Below, in pieces: positions 44,680 to 53,871 of a DNA stretch of 64,000 nt (the first letter of the stretch is position 1; each line of letters starts with the position of its first letter). The notes below the pieces were generated by a model. That model saw only the letters and a list, made by a program, of their open reading frames with translations, was not told the DNA's origin and did no database searches. The stretch is taken from NCBI RefSeq assembly GCF_002355275.1, contig NZ_CP023449.1, forward strand, positions 1,528,001-1,592,000, read 5' to 3'. This DNA comes from Rhizorhabdus dicambivorans. Its GTDB lineage: Bacteria > Pseudomonadota > Alphaproteobacteria > Sphingomonadales > Sphingomonadaceae. The translations under genes and the position numbers were made by a program.

Positions 44680-45812
44680 CGATGCAGCCTCCCGGCACGA
44701 TCTGGGCCGACAGGGGCCTGTCGTCGATCGAGGAGGTCATCGACGATGCCAGAAACGGCCGCCTGAGCATATTGGTCGACGGCCAGAACGAGCATAGCCA
44801 GGCGCATCTGATCGTGCCGGCGCAGATGGCCACCCCGGATATCGTCAACTTCATGGCGAAGCATGGCCGGGGACTGGTCTGCCTTGCGCTGGAAAAGGAG
44901 CGCGCAGACCGGCTGGGGCTGGAGTTGCAGCCGCGCCGGGACGACCGGCAGGAGGCCTTCGCCGTCTCGATCGAAGCCCGGATGGGCGTGACGACGGGGA
45001 TATCCGCGGCCGATCGGGCGCGGACCATCGCCGTGGCCGTGGACGGATCGAAGGGAGCCGAGGATATCGTCTCGCCCGGCCATGTCTTTCCGCTGGTGGG
45101 CCGGGCGGGCGGCGTCCTGATCCGCGCCGGCGCCGTCGAGGCCGCGATCGATATCGCACGCCTTGCGGGGCTGAACGCTTCCAGCGTGATATGCGCGATG
45201 ATCAGCGACAAGGGCGACATGGCCGGCCAGGGGGAGATACAGGCGCTGGCCCGAGAACATGGCCTCAGGATCGGCAGCATCCGCGACCTGATCGCCTATC
45301 GGCGCCGGCACGACAATCTGGTCGAGCTGGTCGGGGAAACCCGGTTCGACAGCCCGTTCGGCGGCCACTGGATCGCCAAGACCTATGCGACCAAGGTAGA
45401 CTATGGCGAGCATCTGGTGCTGATCAAGGGAAGCATCTCTCCCACCGCGCCGACATTGGTCCGCGTCCATGTGCTGTCCACCTTCGTGGACATGCTGGGG
45501 GAGAAGGAGACCGGCCGCGCCGGGCGGCTGCAGGCGGCGATGCAGCAGATCGGCGAGGCCGGCAACGGGGTGATCGTGCTGATCCGCGATGCGCGGATCG
45601 ATGCGTTCAGCCAGCAGATGAAGCGCTATGTCCGCGGCGAGGGACTGGAACTGCGCGATTACGGCATCGGCGCGCAGATCCTGGCCGATCTGGGCGTGCA
45701 CGACATGATCCTGGTCACCAATTCGCACCGGCCGATCATCGGCCTGGAAGGCTATGGGCTGAACGTGATCGAAACCCGGCCGATCGGCCCGCTGGTGCCG
45801 CCTTTCGCCTGA
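44676..45812 (+). CDS. RibBA-like protein lacking catalytic residues
   Basis: A 378-residue protein with the RibB (residues about 15-215) and RibA-like (about 216-370) folds of riboflavin synthesis. The scaffold is well kept: HGRGLVCLAL, GVTTGISAADRARTI, SPGHVFPL. The catalytic loop, DDEDRENEGD in E. coli RibB, reads DGQNEHSQAH. Ala153 and Ala174 stand where RibB has His153 and Glu174. In the GTP cyclohydrolase II half the three zinc cysteines are replaced by Ser, Thr and Arg in the segment STFVDMLGEKETGRAG. Riboflavin synthesis is therefore very unlikely. The frame is intact and overlaps the lipoyl gene by 4 bp, so it is probably a working protein with a new role, such as flavin/nucleotide binding or scaffolding. 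Confidence 0.9.
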   Translation: MTMQPPGTIWADRGLSSIEEVIDDARNGRLSILVDGQNEHSQAHLIVPAQMATPDIVNFMAKHGRGLVCLALEKERADRLGLELQPRRDDRQEAFAVSIEARMGVTTGISAADRARTIAVAVDGSKGAEDIVSPGHVFPLVGRAGGVLIRAGAVEAAIDIARLAGLNASSVICAMISDKGDMAGQGEIQALAREHGLRIGSIRDLIAYRRRHDNLVELVGETRFDSPFGGHWIAKTYATKVDYGEHLVLIKGSISPTAPTLVRVHVLSTFVDMLGEKETGRAGRLQAAMQQIGEAGNGVIVLIRDARIDAFSQQMKRYVRGEGLELRDYGIGAQILADLGVHDMILVTNSHRPIIGLEGYGLNVIETRPIGPLVPPFA

Positions 45813-45979
45813 CCCGCGGATCGGCGGGCATATTCGGAAAGCGCGAAATATCGAGCTTCTCCCATGCCCTATGCCATCATGCGGGTGAGGGGATGATTGC
45901 GGTATGGAGCGGTGTCGGGCGTCTAGGATAATGTGACCGGAAGGCGGCCATATCGCGCGCCCGGAGAGGAAAGCAGCCA

Positions 45980-47470
45980 ATGCGGGATCAAGCGTTACAG
46001 GATCGTGTCTCACCCATGGATCAGGAGGCCATCCGCGTTCCGCTGATCATCCGCGGCGAGATCATCGAGGAGGATATGATCCTGTTCCCCGGCCGGCATG
46101 GCGGGGTCTCCTTCTCCACGCCGGACGTGCGTCGCTATCTGAGCCGGATGCCGCTGCGCAATCCTTCGGACCTGAAGGATTATTATGCGATCTCGCTCGA
46201 CGAGATCATCGATTTCCTGGTCGCGCTGGGATCGCGGCTCGAGCTCGACACCAACCGGCATCTTCAGCAGGCCTATACCCTGTCGCTGAGCGCCTCGGGC
46301 CTCACCAAGCCGATCCTGCACAATATGTACAGGAACGGGCTGCAGCGCATGTTCGAGCGCAGCTGGCTGGAGGAGGTGGTCGATCGCAACATCGGACGCG
46401 ATTATCTGGAAGGCTGGGTGCCGGTGCCGCTGAACAGCGGGATCACGGGGGAGGTGCGCGCCTTCGGGGCACGCGGGCTGCATGTCGTGCCGGGCAATGC
46501 CGCGCTGGCGGCGGGCATCACCGTGGTCCGATGCGCGGTGACGCGCAGCGACGCGGTGATCAAGTCGCCGTCGAACGATCCGATGACCCATGCGGCGGTG
46601 ATCCGGACGATGATCGACATGGACCCCACCCATCCGGTAACCCGGCATTTCACCGTCGGCTACTGGAAGGGCGGCGACGAGGAGGTCGAGCGCGCGCTCT
46701 ATCACCCCGCGAACATCGAGAAGATCGTCGCCTGGGGCGGGATGGGATCGATCAAGCATATCGTCAAATATCTCCAGCCCGGCATCGACCTGATCACGCT
46801 GGAGCCCAAATTCAGCTCCAGCATCATCGGCCGCAACACCTTCGCCGACGAGGCGACGATGCGCGAGGCCGCGTCCCGGCTGGCGCTGGACGTCGGCGGG
46901 GTGAACCAGGAGGGCTGCGCCAATTCGCGGGTGATCTATGCCGACACGGGAACCGACCCGGACGGGATCGCGACGGCGGAGCGTTTCGCGCGTATGGTGC
47001 TGGACGCCATCGCCGCCTTGCCCGAGCGCATCTCCACGACGCCCAAGGATTATGATCCCGAGCTGGCGGCCGAGATGGAGGCGCTGGTGCTCGACGACAT
47101 GTTCTTCCGCGTCATCGGCCAGGCCGGCGACGCCGCGATCATCGTGTCGCAGGACAGCGAGCCGGTCGAATTCTCCCGCCTGCTGGGCGGGCGGACCGCC
47201 AATATCGTGCCGATCGACGGGGTCGAGCAGGCGATCCGTTCGGTCAACGCCTACACCCAGACGATCGGCGTCTATCCCGAGGCGCTGCGCCACGAGATAC
47301 GCGATCGGCTGGGCCTGCACGGCGCGCAGCGCGTGGTGGCGCTGGGCTGTGCCATCTCGACGATGATGGCGCTGCCGCAGGACGGCATGGAGCCGCTGCG
47401 CCGCATGTGCCGCTGGGTATCGGGCGAGGGGGGCGACAACGCCGCGATCCGCAACGCGGTGATCGACTGA
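45980..47470 (+). CDS. LuxC-like acyl-CoA/acyl-protein reductase
   Basis: A 496-residue member of the LuxC acyl reductase family, an aldehyde-dehydrogenase fold that reduces an enzyme-bound acyl thioester to an aldehyde with NADPH. The nucleophile is probably Cys313 in VNQEGCANSRVIYAD. The cofactor-domain strand KIVAWGGMGSIKHIVKYL and the N-terminal PLIIRGEIIEEDMILFP fit the family. The start is ATG 45980 with GAGAGGAAAG upstream. In luminous bacteria LuxC takes the acyl group from LuxE, and a LuxE-like gene follows here by 24 bp. There is no luxA, luxB or luxD, so the aldehyde serves another end. A CCCGC-GCGGG hairpin lies just after the RibBA-like gene upstream. Confidence 0.88.
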   Translation: MRDQALQDRVSPMDQEAIRVPLIIRGEIIEEDMILFPGRHGGVSFSTPDVRRYLSRMPLRNPSDLKDYYAISLDEIIDFLVALGSRLELDTNRHLQQAYTLSLSASGLTKPILHNMYRNGLQRMFERSWLEEVVDRNIGRDYLEGWVPVPLNSGITGEVRAFGARGLHVVPGNAALAAGITVVRCAVTRSDAVIKSPSNDPMTHAAVIRTMIDMDPTHPVTRHFTVGYWKGGDEEVERALYHPANIEKIVAWGGMGSIKHIVKYLQPGIDLITLEPKFSSSIIGRNTFADEATMREAASRLALDVGGVNQEGCANSRVIYADTGTDPDGIATAERFARMVLDAIAALPERISTTPKDYDPELAAEMEALVLDDMFFRVIGQAGDAAIIVSQDSEPVEFSRLLGGRTANIVPIDGVEQAIRSVNAYTQTIGVYPEALRHEIRDRLGLHGAQRVVALGCAISTMMALPQDGMEPLRRMCRWVSGEGGDNAAIRNAVID

Positions 47471-47494
47471 GACTATCGTAAAAGGAGTTGGAAC

Positions 47495-48943
47495 TTGAGC
47501 AACGGCGACGGAATCCTGGAGGATATCGCGCGGCGCGGCGCGGAACAGCGCGGCAAGGCGCCCCGCGACGCCGTCGATTTCATCTACATGTCGGTCGATG
47601 AGATGTTCGACACGCCCTATGCCGAGGTGGAGGCGATCCAGCTCGCCTCGCTGAAGGCGCGGTTCGAGACGATGATGGAGAAGATCGCGCCGCTGCGGCA
47701 GCTTTCACAGATGCAGGGTATCACGTCGATCGCGCGCATCGAGGATGCGGCACCGCTGCTGTTCAACCCCAAGGTCGCCAAATCCTATCCGTTGTCGCTG
47801 CTGGAGAACAACCAGTTCGGCAAGCTGACCCAATGGCTGGGCCGGCTGACGACGCATGACCTGTCGCAGGTCGATTGCACCGGCCTCGACACGATCGACG
47901 GCTGGCTGGACCGGCTGGAAGCGCAGACGCCGATGATGGTGATGCATTCGTCGGGCACCAGCGGGAAGCTGTCGATCCAGCCGCGCAGCCGGATCGAGAT
48001 GTGCCATTTCGTCGAGATCTGGTTCAAATATCTCAACCATTACCGGGGCGAGTTCGGCGCCGAGATCCGCGATCTGGGCGGCACCGTGCCGATCTTCCTG
48101 CCATCCTATCGTCATGGCCGCCATATCCAGCGCTTCCTGGAGATCGCGATGCCGGCGATCTGCGGCACCGAGGAGGATTTCATCTGCGCCTTCCCCGGCC
48201 GCCTCAGCGCCGATCTGCTGACCCTGGGCGGGCGCCTGGCGGCCGCCCAGGCGCAGGGCGAGGAGGGGCAGCTGCGCCTGAACCCGGCGTTGCTGGCGAT
48301 GCGCGACGAGATGATCGAGTTCCAGCGGCGCATCCCCGAATATATGGACCGCTATTTCGAACGGATGCTGGGCTATCAGGGCCGCCGCGTGCTGGTCGCC
48401 GGCACCTGGACGACGCATTGGAACGCGACCGAATATGGCGAGGCGCGGGGCGTGCAGGGGCTGTTCGCGCCCAATTCCTTCCCGATCGCCGGCGGCGGCA
48501 GCAAGGGGCAGGTCTTCCCCGACGACTGGTATGAGCGGATCTGCAAATTCTACGGCATGCCGGAGATGCGGGCCAATTACGGCATGGTCGAGCTGACCGG
48601 CCTGATGCAGCAGTGCCGCGAGGGCCATTATCATCCCTGGCCGCACCAGATACCCTATCTGCTCGATCCGAAGACGGGCGACCTGCTGCCGCGCGAGGGC
48701 GTCCAGCGGGGCCGGTTCGGCTATATGGACCTGTCCGCCGAAACCTATTGGGGCGGCGGCCTGTCCGGCGACGAGGTGACGATCCACTGGGGCGAGAAGG
48801 CCTGCGTCTGCGGCCGCCAGGGGCCCTATGTCGCGCCAAGCATCCAGCGGCTCAGCGAGCAGCAGGGCGGGGACGACAAGATCAGCTGCGCGGGCGCCCA
48901 GGCGGCCCATGACAGCGCGATCGAATTCCTCACGCGCATCTGA
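47495..48943 (+). CDS. LuxE/PaaK-like acyl-adenylating enzyme
   Basis: A 482-residue adenylate-forming protein. The P-loop is VMHSSGTSGKLSIQP, the adenine motif is NYGMVELTG, and the C-terminal zone CVCGRQGPYVAPSIQ resembles LuxE and phenylacetate-CoA ligases, where CxCGRxGP follows the acceptor motif. The start is TTG 47495 with AAAGGAG nine bases upstream. With LuxC before it, it probably activates a carboxylic acid to acyl-AMP and passes it on for reduction. The order luxC-luxE-like, 24 bp apart, supports one two-step fatty-acid-reductase-like unit. A CoA ligase role is the alternative. Confidence 0.82.
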   Translation: MSNGDGILEDIARRGAEQRGKAPRDAVDFIYMSVDEMFDTPYAEVEAIQLASLKARFETMMEKIAPLRQLSQMQGITSIARIEDAAPLLFNPKVAKSYPLSLLENNQFGKLTQWLGRLTTHDLSQVDCTGLDTIDGWLDRLEAQTPMMVMHSSGTSGKLSIQPRSRIEMCHFVEIWFKYLNHYRGEFGAEIRDLGGTVPIFLPSYRHGRHIQRFLEIAMPAICGTEEDFICAFPGRLSADLLTLGGRLAAAQAQGEEGQLRLNPALLAMRDEMIEFQRRIPEYMDRYFERMLGYQGRRVLVAGTWTTHWNATEYGEARGVQGLFAPNSFPIAGGGSKGQVFPDDWYERICKFYGMPEMRANYGMVELTGLMQQCREGHYHPWPHQIPYLLDPKTGDLLPREGVQRGRFGYMDLSAETYWGGGLSGDEVTIHWGEKACVCGRQGPYVAPSIQRLSEQQGGDDKISCAGAQAAHDSAIEFLTRI

Positions 48944-48953
48944 TCCGGTCGAT

Positions 48954-50009
48954 ATGACGATGCAGCGTTCGAGACTGGGCGGCAGCGACCTGGAGGTGTC
49001 GCGCTTTTCCCTGGGGACGATGACCTTCGGCAACCGCGGGCCCGCCGGCATCGCCTGCGTCGACCGCGCGGGGGCCGATCAGCTGGTCGGCACCGCGATC
49101 GATGCCGGGATCAACCTGTTCGATACGGCCGACGTCTACAATGCCGGTGAGTCCGAGACATTGCTGGGCGAGGTGCTGGGGGCGAGGCGCAAGGATGTGC
49201 TGATCGCAACCAAGGTGGGGCTGCGGGTCAGCCGCTCGCCGGAGGATCAGGGGCTGTCCGCGCGCCACATCGCGGCGTCGATCGATCGCAGCCTGGCGCG
49301 GCTCGGCACCGATCATGTCGATCTCTATCTGGCGCACCGCATCGATCCTTCGGTGCCGCTGGAGGAGACGCTCGCCGCGTTCGATGCGGTGGTGCGCAGC
49401 GGCAAGGCCCGGCATATCGGCTGTTCCAACTGGCCCGCCTGGCTCACCGCCAAGGCGATCATGATGCAGCGGGCCAATGGCTGGGCGCCGTTCGTAACGG
49501 GGCAGGTCTATTATTCACTGCTCGACCGCGACGTGGAGCAGGAGATCGTGCCCTGCGCGGTCGACCATGACGTCGGGCTGATGATCTGGAGCGCGCTGGC
49601 GATGGGCCGGCTCACCGGCAAATATGCGCCATCGGCGGCGCCGACTGAGGGGCGGCTCGCCGCGTTCAAGACCTTCCTCCGCCATCATGAGAATCGCGAA
49701 GGGGCCGTGCTGGCTGCGTTGCGCGCGATCGCCGAGGCGCGGGGCAAGACGCCGGCGGCGATCGCGCTCGCCTGGACCGCCGCGCGCCCTACCGTCTCGA
49801 CGGTGCTGCTGGGCGTCAGGACCATCGATCAACTGCGCGACAATCTGTCCGCTGCGGATCTCCTGCTCTCCGATGACGAAATGGCACGGCTCGATGCGGC
49901 GTCCGCACGGCCACCGCTCTATCCGACCTCGGCGATCGCAGAAGTGCTCGATGCGGACAGCTTCGCACGATTCACCACTGGCCGGCCGGCGTCCTTCGGC
50001 GGAGGCTGA
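48954..50009 (+). CDS. Aldo/keto reductase
   Basis: A 351-residue NADPH-dependent aldo/keto reductase. The catalytic tetrad is visible: Asp and Tyr in FDTADVYNAGESE, Lys in IATKVGLR, His in YLAHRID. ATG 48954 is ten bases after the LuxE-like stop; the open frame upstream lies within that gene in another frame. It could reduce the aldehyde made by the LuxC/LuxE-like pair to an alcohol, so the three genes may convert an acid to an alcohol. This is inferred from order alone. Confidence 0.93.
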   Translation: MTMQRSRLGGSDLEVSRFSLGTMTFGNRGPAGIACVDRAGADQLVGTAIDAGINLFDTADVYNAGESETLLGEVLGARRKDVLIATKVGLRVSRSPEDQGLSARHIAASIDRSLARLGTDHVDLYLAHRIDPSVPLEETLAAFDAVVRSGKARHIGCSNWPAWLTAKAIMMQRANGWAPFVTGQVYYSLLDRDVEQEIVPCAVDHDVGLMIWSALAMGRLTGKYAPSAAPTEGRLAAFKTFLRHHENREGAVLAALRAIAEARGKTPAAIALAWTAARPTVSTVLLGVRTIDQLRDNLSAADLLLSDDEMARLDAASARPPLYPTSAIAEVLDADSFARFTTGRPASFGGG

Positions 50010-50101
50010 TGGCGTGCTGCCGCCGGCTTGTCGGTAGCGATGCTTTCCATGTCCGACCGGAAGGGGCGGCATACCTAACTTATAGATGCTGGGAGGGATA
50101 T

Positions 50102-51751
50102 GTGCCTTGGGACATCGAGACGGACCTCGTTGTGGTCGGCAGCGGCGGTGGCGCCTGTTGTGCCGCGCTGGTTGGAAGATCCAGCGGAAAGGATGTCCTC
50201 GTCGTAGAAAAGCTGGCGATGTTCGGTGGATCGACGGCCTATTCCGGTGGGATCGTCTGGGTGCCGATGAACCGCTTTCTGAAATCGGCCGACACATTCG
50301 AGAAAGCTCGCGAGTATCTTGATAGCGTGATCGGAGATATCGGCCGCGCTTCGACCCCGGCGATCCGCGACGCCTATGTCCGTCAGAGCCGCAACATGAT
50401 ATGCTTTCTCGAGACTTTCGGCATCCAGTTCGAACATGCTCGGATGCCGGACTATTACAGTACAGCGCCCGGCGGACTCGATGAGGGGCGATCGATCCTG
50501 TGCCCGTTGTTCGATCTCAACCGGTTGGGTGAATGGAGCGATCGTGTGGCGCGCTTTCAAGGCTGGCCACCGCTGCCATTGAAGGCCAACGAAGCTTGCG
50601 ATCTCACGCTGGTGAGGCGCTCTTGGGCGGGCAAGCTAATGGCAACGAAGCTTGCATGGCGAATGTTCTGGCAAAAGCTCACCGGACAGCGCCTGCGCGG
50701 CATGGGCAATGCGCTACAGGGGCAAATGCTGAAAGCGGCGTTGGATAATGGCGTCGAAATCTGGCGCGAAGCTCCGATGACGAAGCTCGTCGAAGAGGGA
50801 GGAAACGTTGCCGGCATCGTTGTTCGGCGGAACGGTCGGGACGTCCGCATTCGAGCACGTCATGGGGTGTTGCTCAACAGCGGAGGATTTTCGCGGAGCG
50901 ACGCAATGCGCAGGCGCTACCAACCGTCGCTCGGCACTACGGCCTGGACGGCGGCGAATCCCGGGGACACCGGCGAGGCGATAGAAGCCGCGCAGCATGT
51001 GGGTGCTGCAATCGATCTGATGGACGCTGCGATATGGGTGCCCGCCAGCTTTCATCCCGATGGGGAGTTTGGCGGGTTTCACGTACCCAATGACGCTGGC
51101 AAGCCGCATTGTATCATCGTTGATGCCCAAGGCCGCCGTTTCGCCAACGAGGCGCAAAGCTACAATGATTTTGGATATGCAATGCGGAATTGCAACGCGG
51201 TCCCGGCCTGGGCGATCATCGAATCCCGCCATCGCGATTATTATAGCTGGGGTATCGCGATGCCCGGCAGGACGCCGGACAGCTGGTTCAGTTCTGGATA
51301 TATGAAGGTCGCCGACACGCTTGATCAGCTCGCCACGCAATGCGGCATAGATTCAGCCGGATTGGCGAAGACCGTCGCTCGGTTCAATCATTTTGTCGCC
51401 AATGGGAGCGACACCGATTTTCGTCGCGGCGAACGCGCGTTCGATCGCGCCAATGCTGCCGATCCGAACTATGCGCTGAACCCATGTCTAGGTGCGATAG
51501 AGCGCGGGCCTTTTTATGCTGTAAAGATCGTCACGGCTGATGTGGGCACCCAGGGCGGTGTGATAGTCGATGAATATGCTCGCGTGCTGCGGGACGATGG
51601 CTCGCCGATCGGGAAGTTATACGCTGCGGGCAATTGCACCGCGTCGATGACCGGCCGCAGCTATCCAGGTGCGGGCGTCAGCATAGGAAAGTCGTTCACT
51701 TTCGCCTATATCGCCGCGCGTCATGCCTTCGGCATAGCGGAAGAAGGGTGA
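50102..51751 (+). CDS. 3-Ketosteroid dehydrogenase-like FAD flavoprotein (second copy)
   Basis: A 549-residue relative of the protein at 27801-29471. TDLVVVGSGGGACCAALVGR starts the FAD domain, and VEKLAMFGGSTAYSGGIVWV, PDYYSTAPGGLDEGRS and SYPGAGVSIGKSFTFAY match the KstD pattern, including the catalytic tyrosine in YPGAG. GTG 50102 is chosen as GGGAGGGA lies four bases upstream; the longer frame to 50009 lacks a start site. It is 92 bp after the aldo/keto reductase gene and co-oriented. It is less GC-rich than the genes on either side, suggesting separate acquisition. Confidence 0.83.
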   Translation: MPWDIETDLVVVGSGGGACCAALVGRSSGKDVLVVEKLAMFGGSTAYSGGIVWVPMNRFLKSADTFEKAREYLDSVIGDIGRASTPAIRDAYVRQSRNMICFLETFGIQFEHARMPDYYSTAPGGLDEGRSILCPLFDLNRLGEWSDRVARFQGWPPLPLKANEACDLTLVRRSWAGKLMATKLAWRMFWQKLTGQRLRGMGNALQGQMLKAALDNGVEIWREAPMTKLVEEGGNVAGIVVRRNGRDVRIRARHGVLLNSGGFSRSDAMRRRYQPSLGTTAWTAANPGDTGEAIEAAQHVGAAIDLMDAAIWVPASFHPDGEFGGFHVPNDAGKPHCIIVDAQGRRFANEAQSYNDFGYAMRNCNAVPAWAIIESRHRDYYSWGIAMPGRTPDSWFSSGYMKVADTLDQLATQCGIDSAGLAKTVARFNHFVANGSDTDFRRGERAFDRANAADPNYALNPCLGAIERGPFYAVKIVTADVGTQGGVIVDEYARVLRDDGSPIGKLYAAGNCTASMTGRSYPGAGVSIGKSFTFAYIAARHAFGIAEEG

Positions 51752-51839
51752 TTGAGCAGCTTGGCGGTATCGGCCGCGTCCGGCAGCCGCAGAATGATGT
51801 CGTCATCCCGCGGTTGCCGTGACTGGCGCATGTTTTGAC

Positions 51840-52835
51840 TCAGCCAAGGCTGTTTCGGATCGCAGCTTCGATATCCGCCTGGCCCGGCGCGAACGCAGCT
51901 TCCAGCGGCTTGGAGAAGGGCACCGGCGCATTATGGGCCGCGACACGGCGCACCGGTGCCTTGAGCTGGCCGAAGAGCTCCTCCTGCACCGTCGCCGCGA
52001 TCTCCGCGCCCACGCCGAAGTTGCGCACCGCCTCGTGCACGATCACTAGTCGGCCGGTCTTGCGCGTCGAGGCGAGCACGGTCTCCCTGTCCCAGGGCGA
52101 GATAGTGCGAAGGTCCACGACCTCGACCGAAATGCCGTCTTTGGCCAGCTTGTTCGCGACGGCGAGCACATCGTTTACCGGCCGCGAATAGCTGACCACG
52201 GTGACGTCGGTGCCCTCGCGAGCGACATTCGCCTTGCCCAGCGGAAGGCGGTGATTGGCGGGCGGCGCCGCGCCTTGGACCCAATAGGTCGGCAGATTCT
52301 CAATAAAGATGCAGGGATCGTCATCGAAGATGCACGAGGCGAGCAGTCCCGCCGCATCCGCCGGATTCGAGGGGGCCACCACCTTGAGGCCGGCGGTGTG
52401 GGCGAACCATGCCTCCAGCATGTCGGCATGCTGGCCGCCGGTCGCGAAGCCGACCCCGGTCATCGTGCGGATCGTAAGCGGCACGTTGGTCTGCCCGCCC
52501 GACATGAAGCGGAGCTTGGCGGCGTGGTTGACGATCATGTCCATCGCCACCGTGGTGAAGTTCATCAGCATGATCTCCGCCACCGGGCGCTTGCCGGCGA
52601 TAGCGGCGCCGATCGCGGCGCCGATGATCGCCTGCTCGGCGATCGGGGTGGAGCGGACGCGCTCGTCGCCGAAGCGGGTGGACAGGCCCTGCGTCACCTT
52701 CACCACGCCGCCGCCCTGGCCATCGGCGACATCCTCGCCAAGGACGATGACCGACGGATCGGCGGCCATGGCTTCATGCAGGGCGCCGTTGAGCGCTTCG
52801 ACGCTGTTCATCTTGGTGGGACGGTCGTTGCTCAC
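51840..52835 (-). CDS. 2-Oxoacid dehydrogenase E1 beta subunit
   Basis: A 331-residue E1 beta subunit of pyruvate/acetoin/branched-chain-type dehydrogenases. IVLGEDVADGQGGGVVKVTQ, VRSTPIAEQAIIGAAIGAAI and GGQHADMLEAWFAHTAGLKV are characteristic. The GTG start at 52835 overlaps the alpha-subunit stop (GTGA). The acetoin-dehydrogenase-like look is weakly favoured. No E2 or E3 gene is in the window. The nearest lipoyl domain is the 74-residue protein at 44455 on the other strand. Confidence 0.93.
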   Translation of the reverse strand: MSNDRPTKMNSVEALNGALHEAMAADPSVIVLGEDVADGQGGGVVKVTQGLSTRFGDERVRSTPIAEQAIIGAAIGAAIAGKRPVAEIMLMNFTTVAMDMIVNHAAKLRFMSGGQTNVPLTIRTMTGVGFATGGQHADMLEAWFAHTAGLKVVAPSNPADAAGLLASCIFDDDPCIFIENLPTYWVQGAAPPANHRLPLGKANVAREGTDVTVVSYSRPVNDVLAVANKLAKDGISVEVVDLRTISPWDRETVLASTRKTGRLVIVHEAVRNFGVGAEIAATVQEELFGQLKAPVRRVAAHNAPVPFSKPLEAAFAPGQADIEAAIRNSLG

Positions 52836-53824
52836 GCCGCGGTCTCCATGCCGTAAATGTCGGTGTTGATTTCGTCGAGCGAGGGATATTCGCTCGACAG
52901 GGCGAACTCGACGGCTTCGTCGAGCTCCGCCTTGATGGCCGCCTCGATCGCCTCGACCTGACCGGCCGATGCATAGCCGCGTTCGATCAGGATCGCGCGC
53001 AGCCGCGCGACGGGATCGGCCTCCATCGCGCGGGCGAGCTCGCCTTCCTCCATATAGTGGCTGTCGTCGCCCAGGACGTGGCCGTAGAAACGGAAGGTCA
53101 TCGCCTCGATCAGGGTGGGGCCGCCGCCCGAGCGCGCCCGGTCGATCGCCACCTTCGCGGCGCGCCACATCGCTTCGGCATCGTTTCCGTCGACGGTTTC
53201 GGCGGGCATGCTGTAGGCCGCGCCGCGATCCGAGACACGCTCCACCGCCGTCGTCAGCGAGAAGGCGCTATGTTCGCCATAGCGGTTGTTCTGGCAGACG
53301 AAGATCACCGGCAGCTTCCACAGCGAGGCCATGTTGAGCGCTTCGTGGAAGGCGCCGATATTGTTGGCGCCATCGCCGAAATAGGCGACGGTGACGCGAC
53401 CGTCCCGATCGATCTGCGACGCCAGGGCGAGGCCGTTGGCAATCGGCAGGCCCGAGCCGACGATGCCGGTCGTCACCATCACGCCGCTGGCGGGATGGGT
53501 GATGTGCATGGCACCACCTTTGCCCTTACAGGTGCCGGTGACCTTGCCCGCGATCTCCGCCCAGAGCAGCTTGAGCGGCACGCCCTTGGCGATTTGATCG
53601 TGCATGCCGCGATAGATGGTGACGATATAGTCCTTCTGGTCGAGCAGGACGGAAATCGCGGAGGGGATCAGCTCCTGGCCGGCAGGCGAATAATAGGGTG
53701 TGGCGATCCGGCCAGACGCAATCACGTCCATGAAGCGCCTGTCGGTCTGCCGGATCAGCGACGCCTTCCTGTAGATGTCCACATAGTCGGCGCCCGACAT
53801 GGCGAGGTTATGGTCTTGCGGCAC
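52832..53824 (-). CDS. 2-Oxoacid dehydrogenase E1 alpha subunit
   Basis: A 330-residue ThDP-binding E1 alpha subunit. The ThDP motif is VAYFGDGANNIGAFHEALNM ending in FVCQNNRYGE, and GKGGAMHIT is the conserved phosphorylation-loop region. GTG 53824 is chosen since GGAG lies six bases upstream; ATG 53800 would start eight residues later and has no ribosome site. It is 47 bp downstream of a CoA ligase gene and coupled to E1 beta. It would decarboxylate a 2-oxoacid or cleave an acyloin and pass the acyl group to a lipoyl domain. Confidence 0.93.
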   Translation of the reverse strand: MPQDHNLAMSGADYVDIYRKASLIRQTDRRFMDVIASGRIATPYYSPAGQELIPSAISVLLDQKDYIVTIYRGMHDQIAKGVPLKLLWAEIAGKVTGTCKGKGGAMHITHPASGVMVTTGIVGSGLPIANGLALASQIDRDGRVTVAYFGDGANNIGAFHEALNMASLWKLPVIFVCQNNRYGEHSAFSLTTAVERVSDRGAAYSMPAETVDGNDAEAMWRAAKVAIDRARSGGGPTLIEAMTFRFYGHVLGDDSHYMEEGELARAMEADPVARLRAILIERGYASAGQVEAIEAAIKAELDEAVEFALSSEYPSLDEINTDIYGMETAA

Positions 53825-53871
53825 TGCTGTCTCCAAATGTCCAGCGGATGTGGTTGGCGGTGGGTGAAGGA

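Noticed and set aside
44676-45812. Functional riboflavin biosynthesis gene ribBA
   Set aside because: Active-site and zinc residues of both domains are replaced.
45980-48943. Bioluminescence operon
   Set aside because: LuxC- and LuxE-like genes are present, but no luciferase subunits or LuxD are seen nearby; non-luminous bacteria also carry such reductase pairs.
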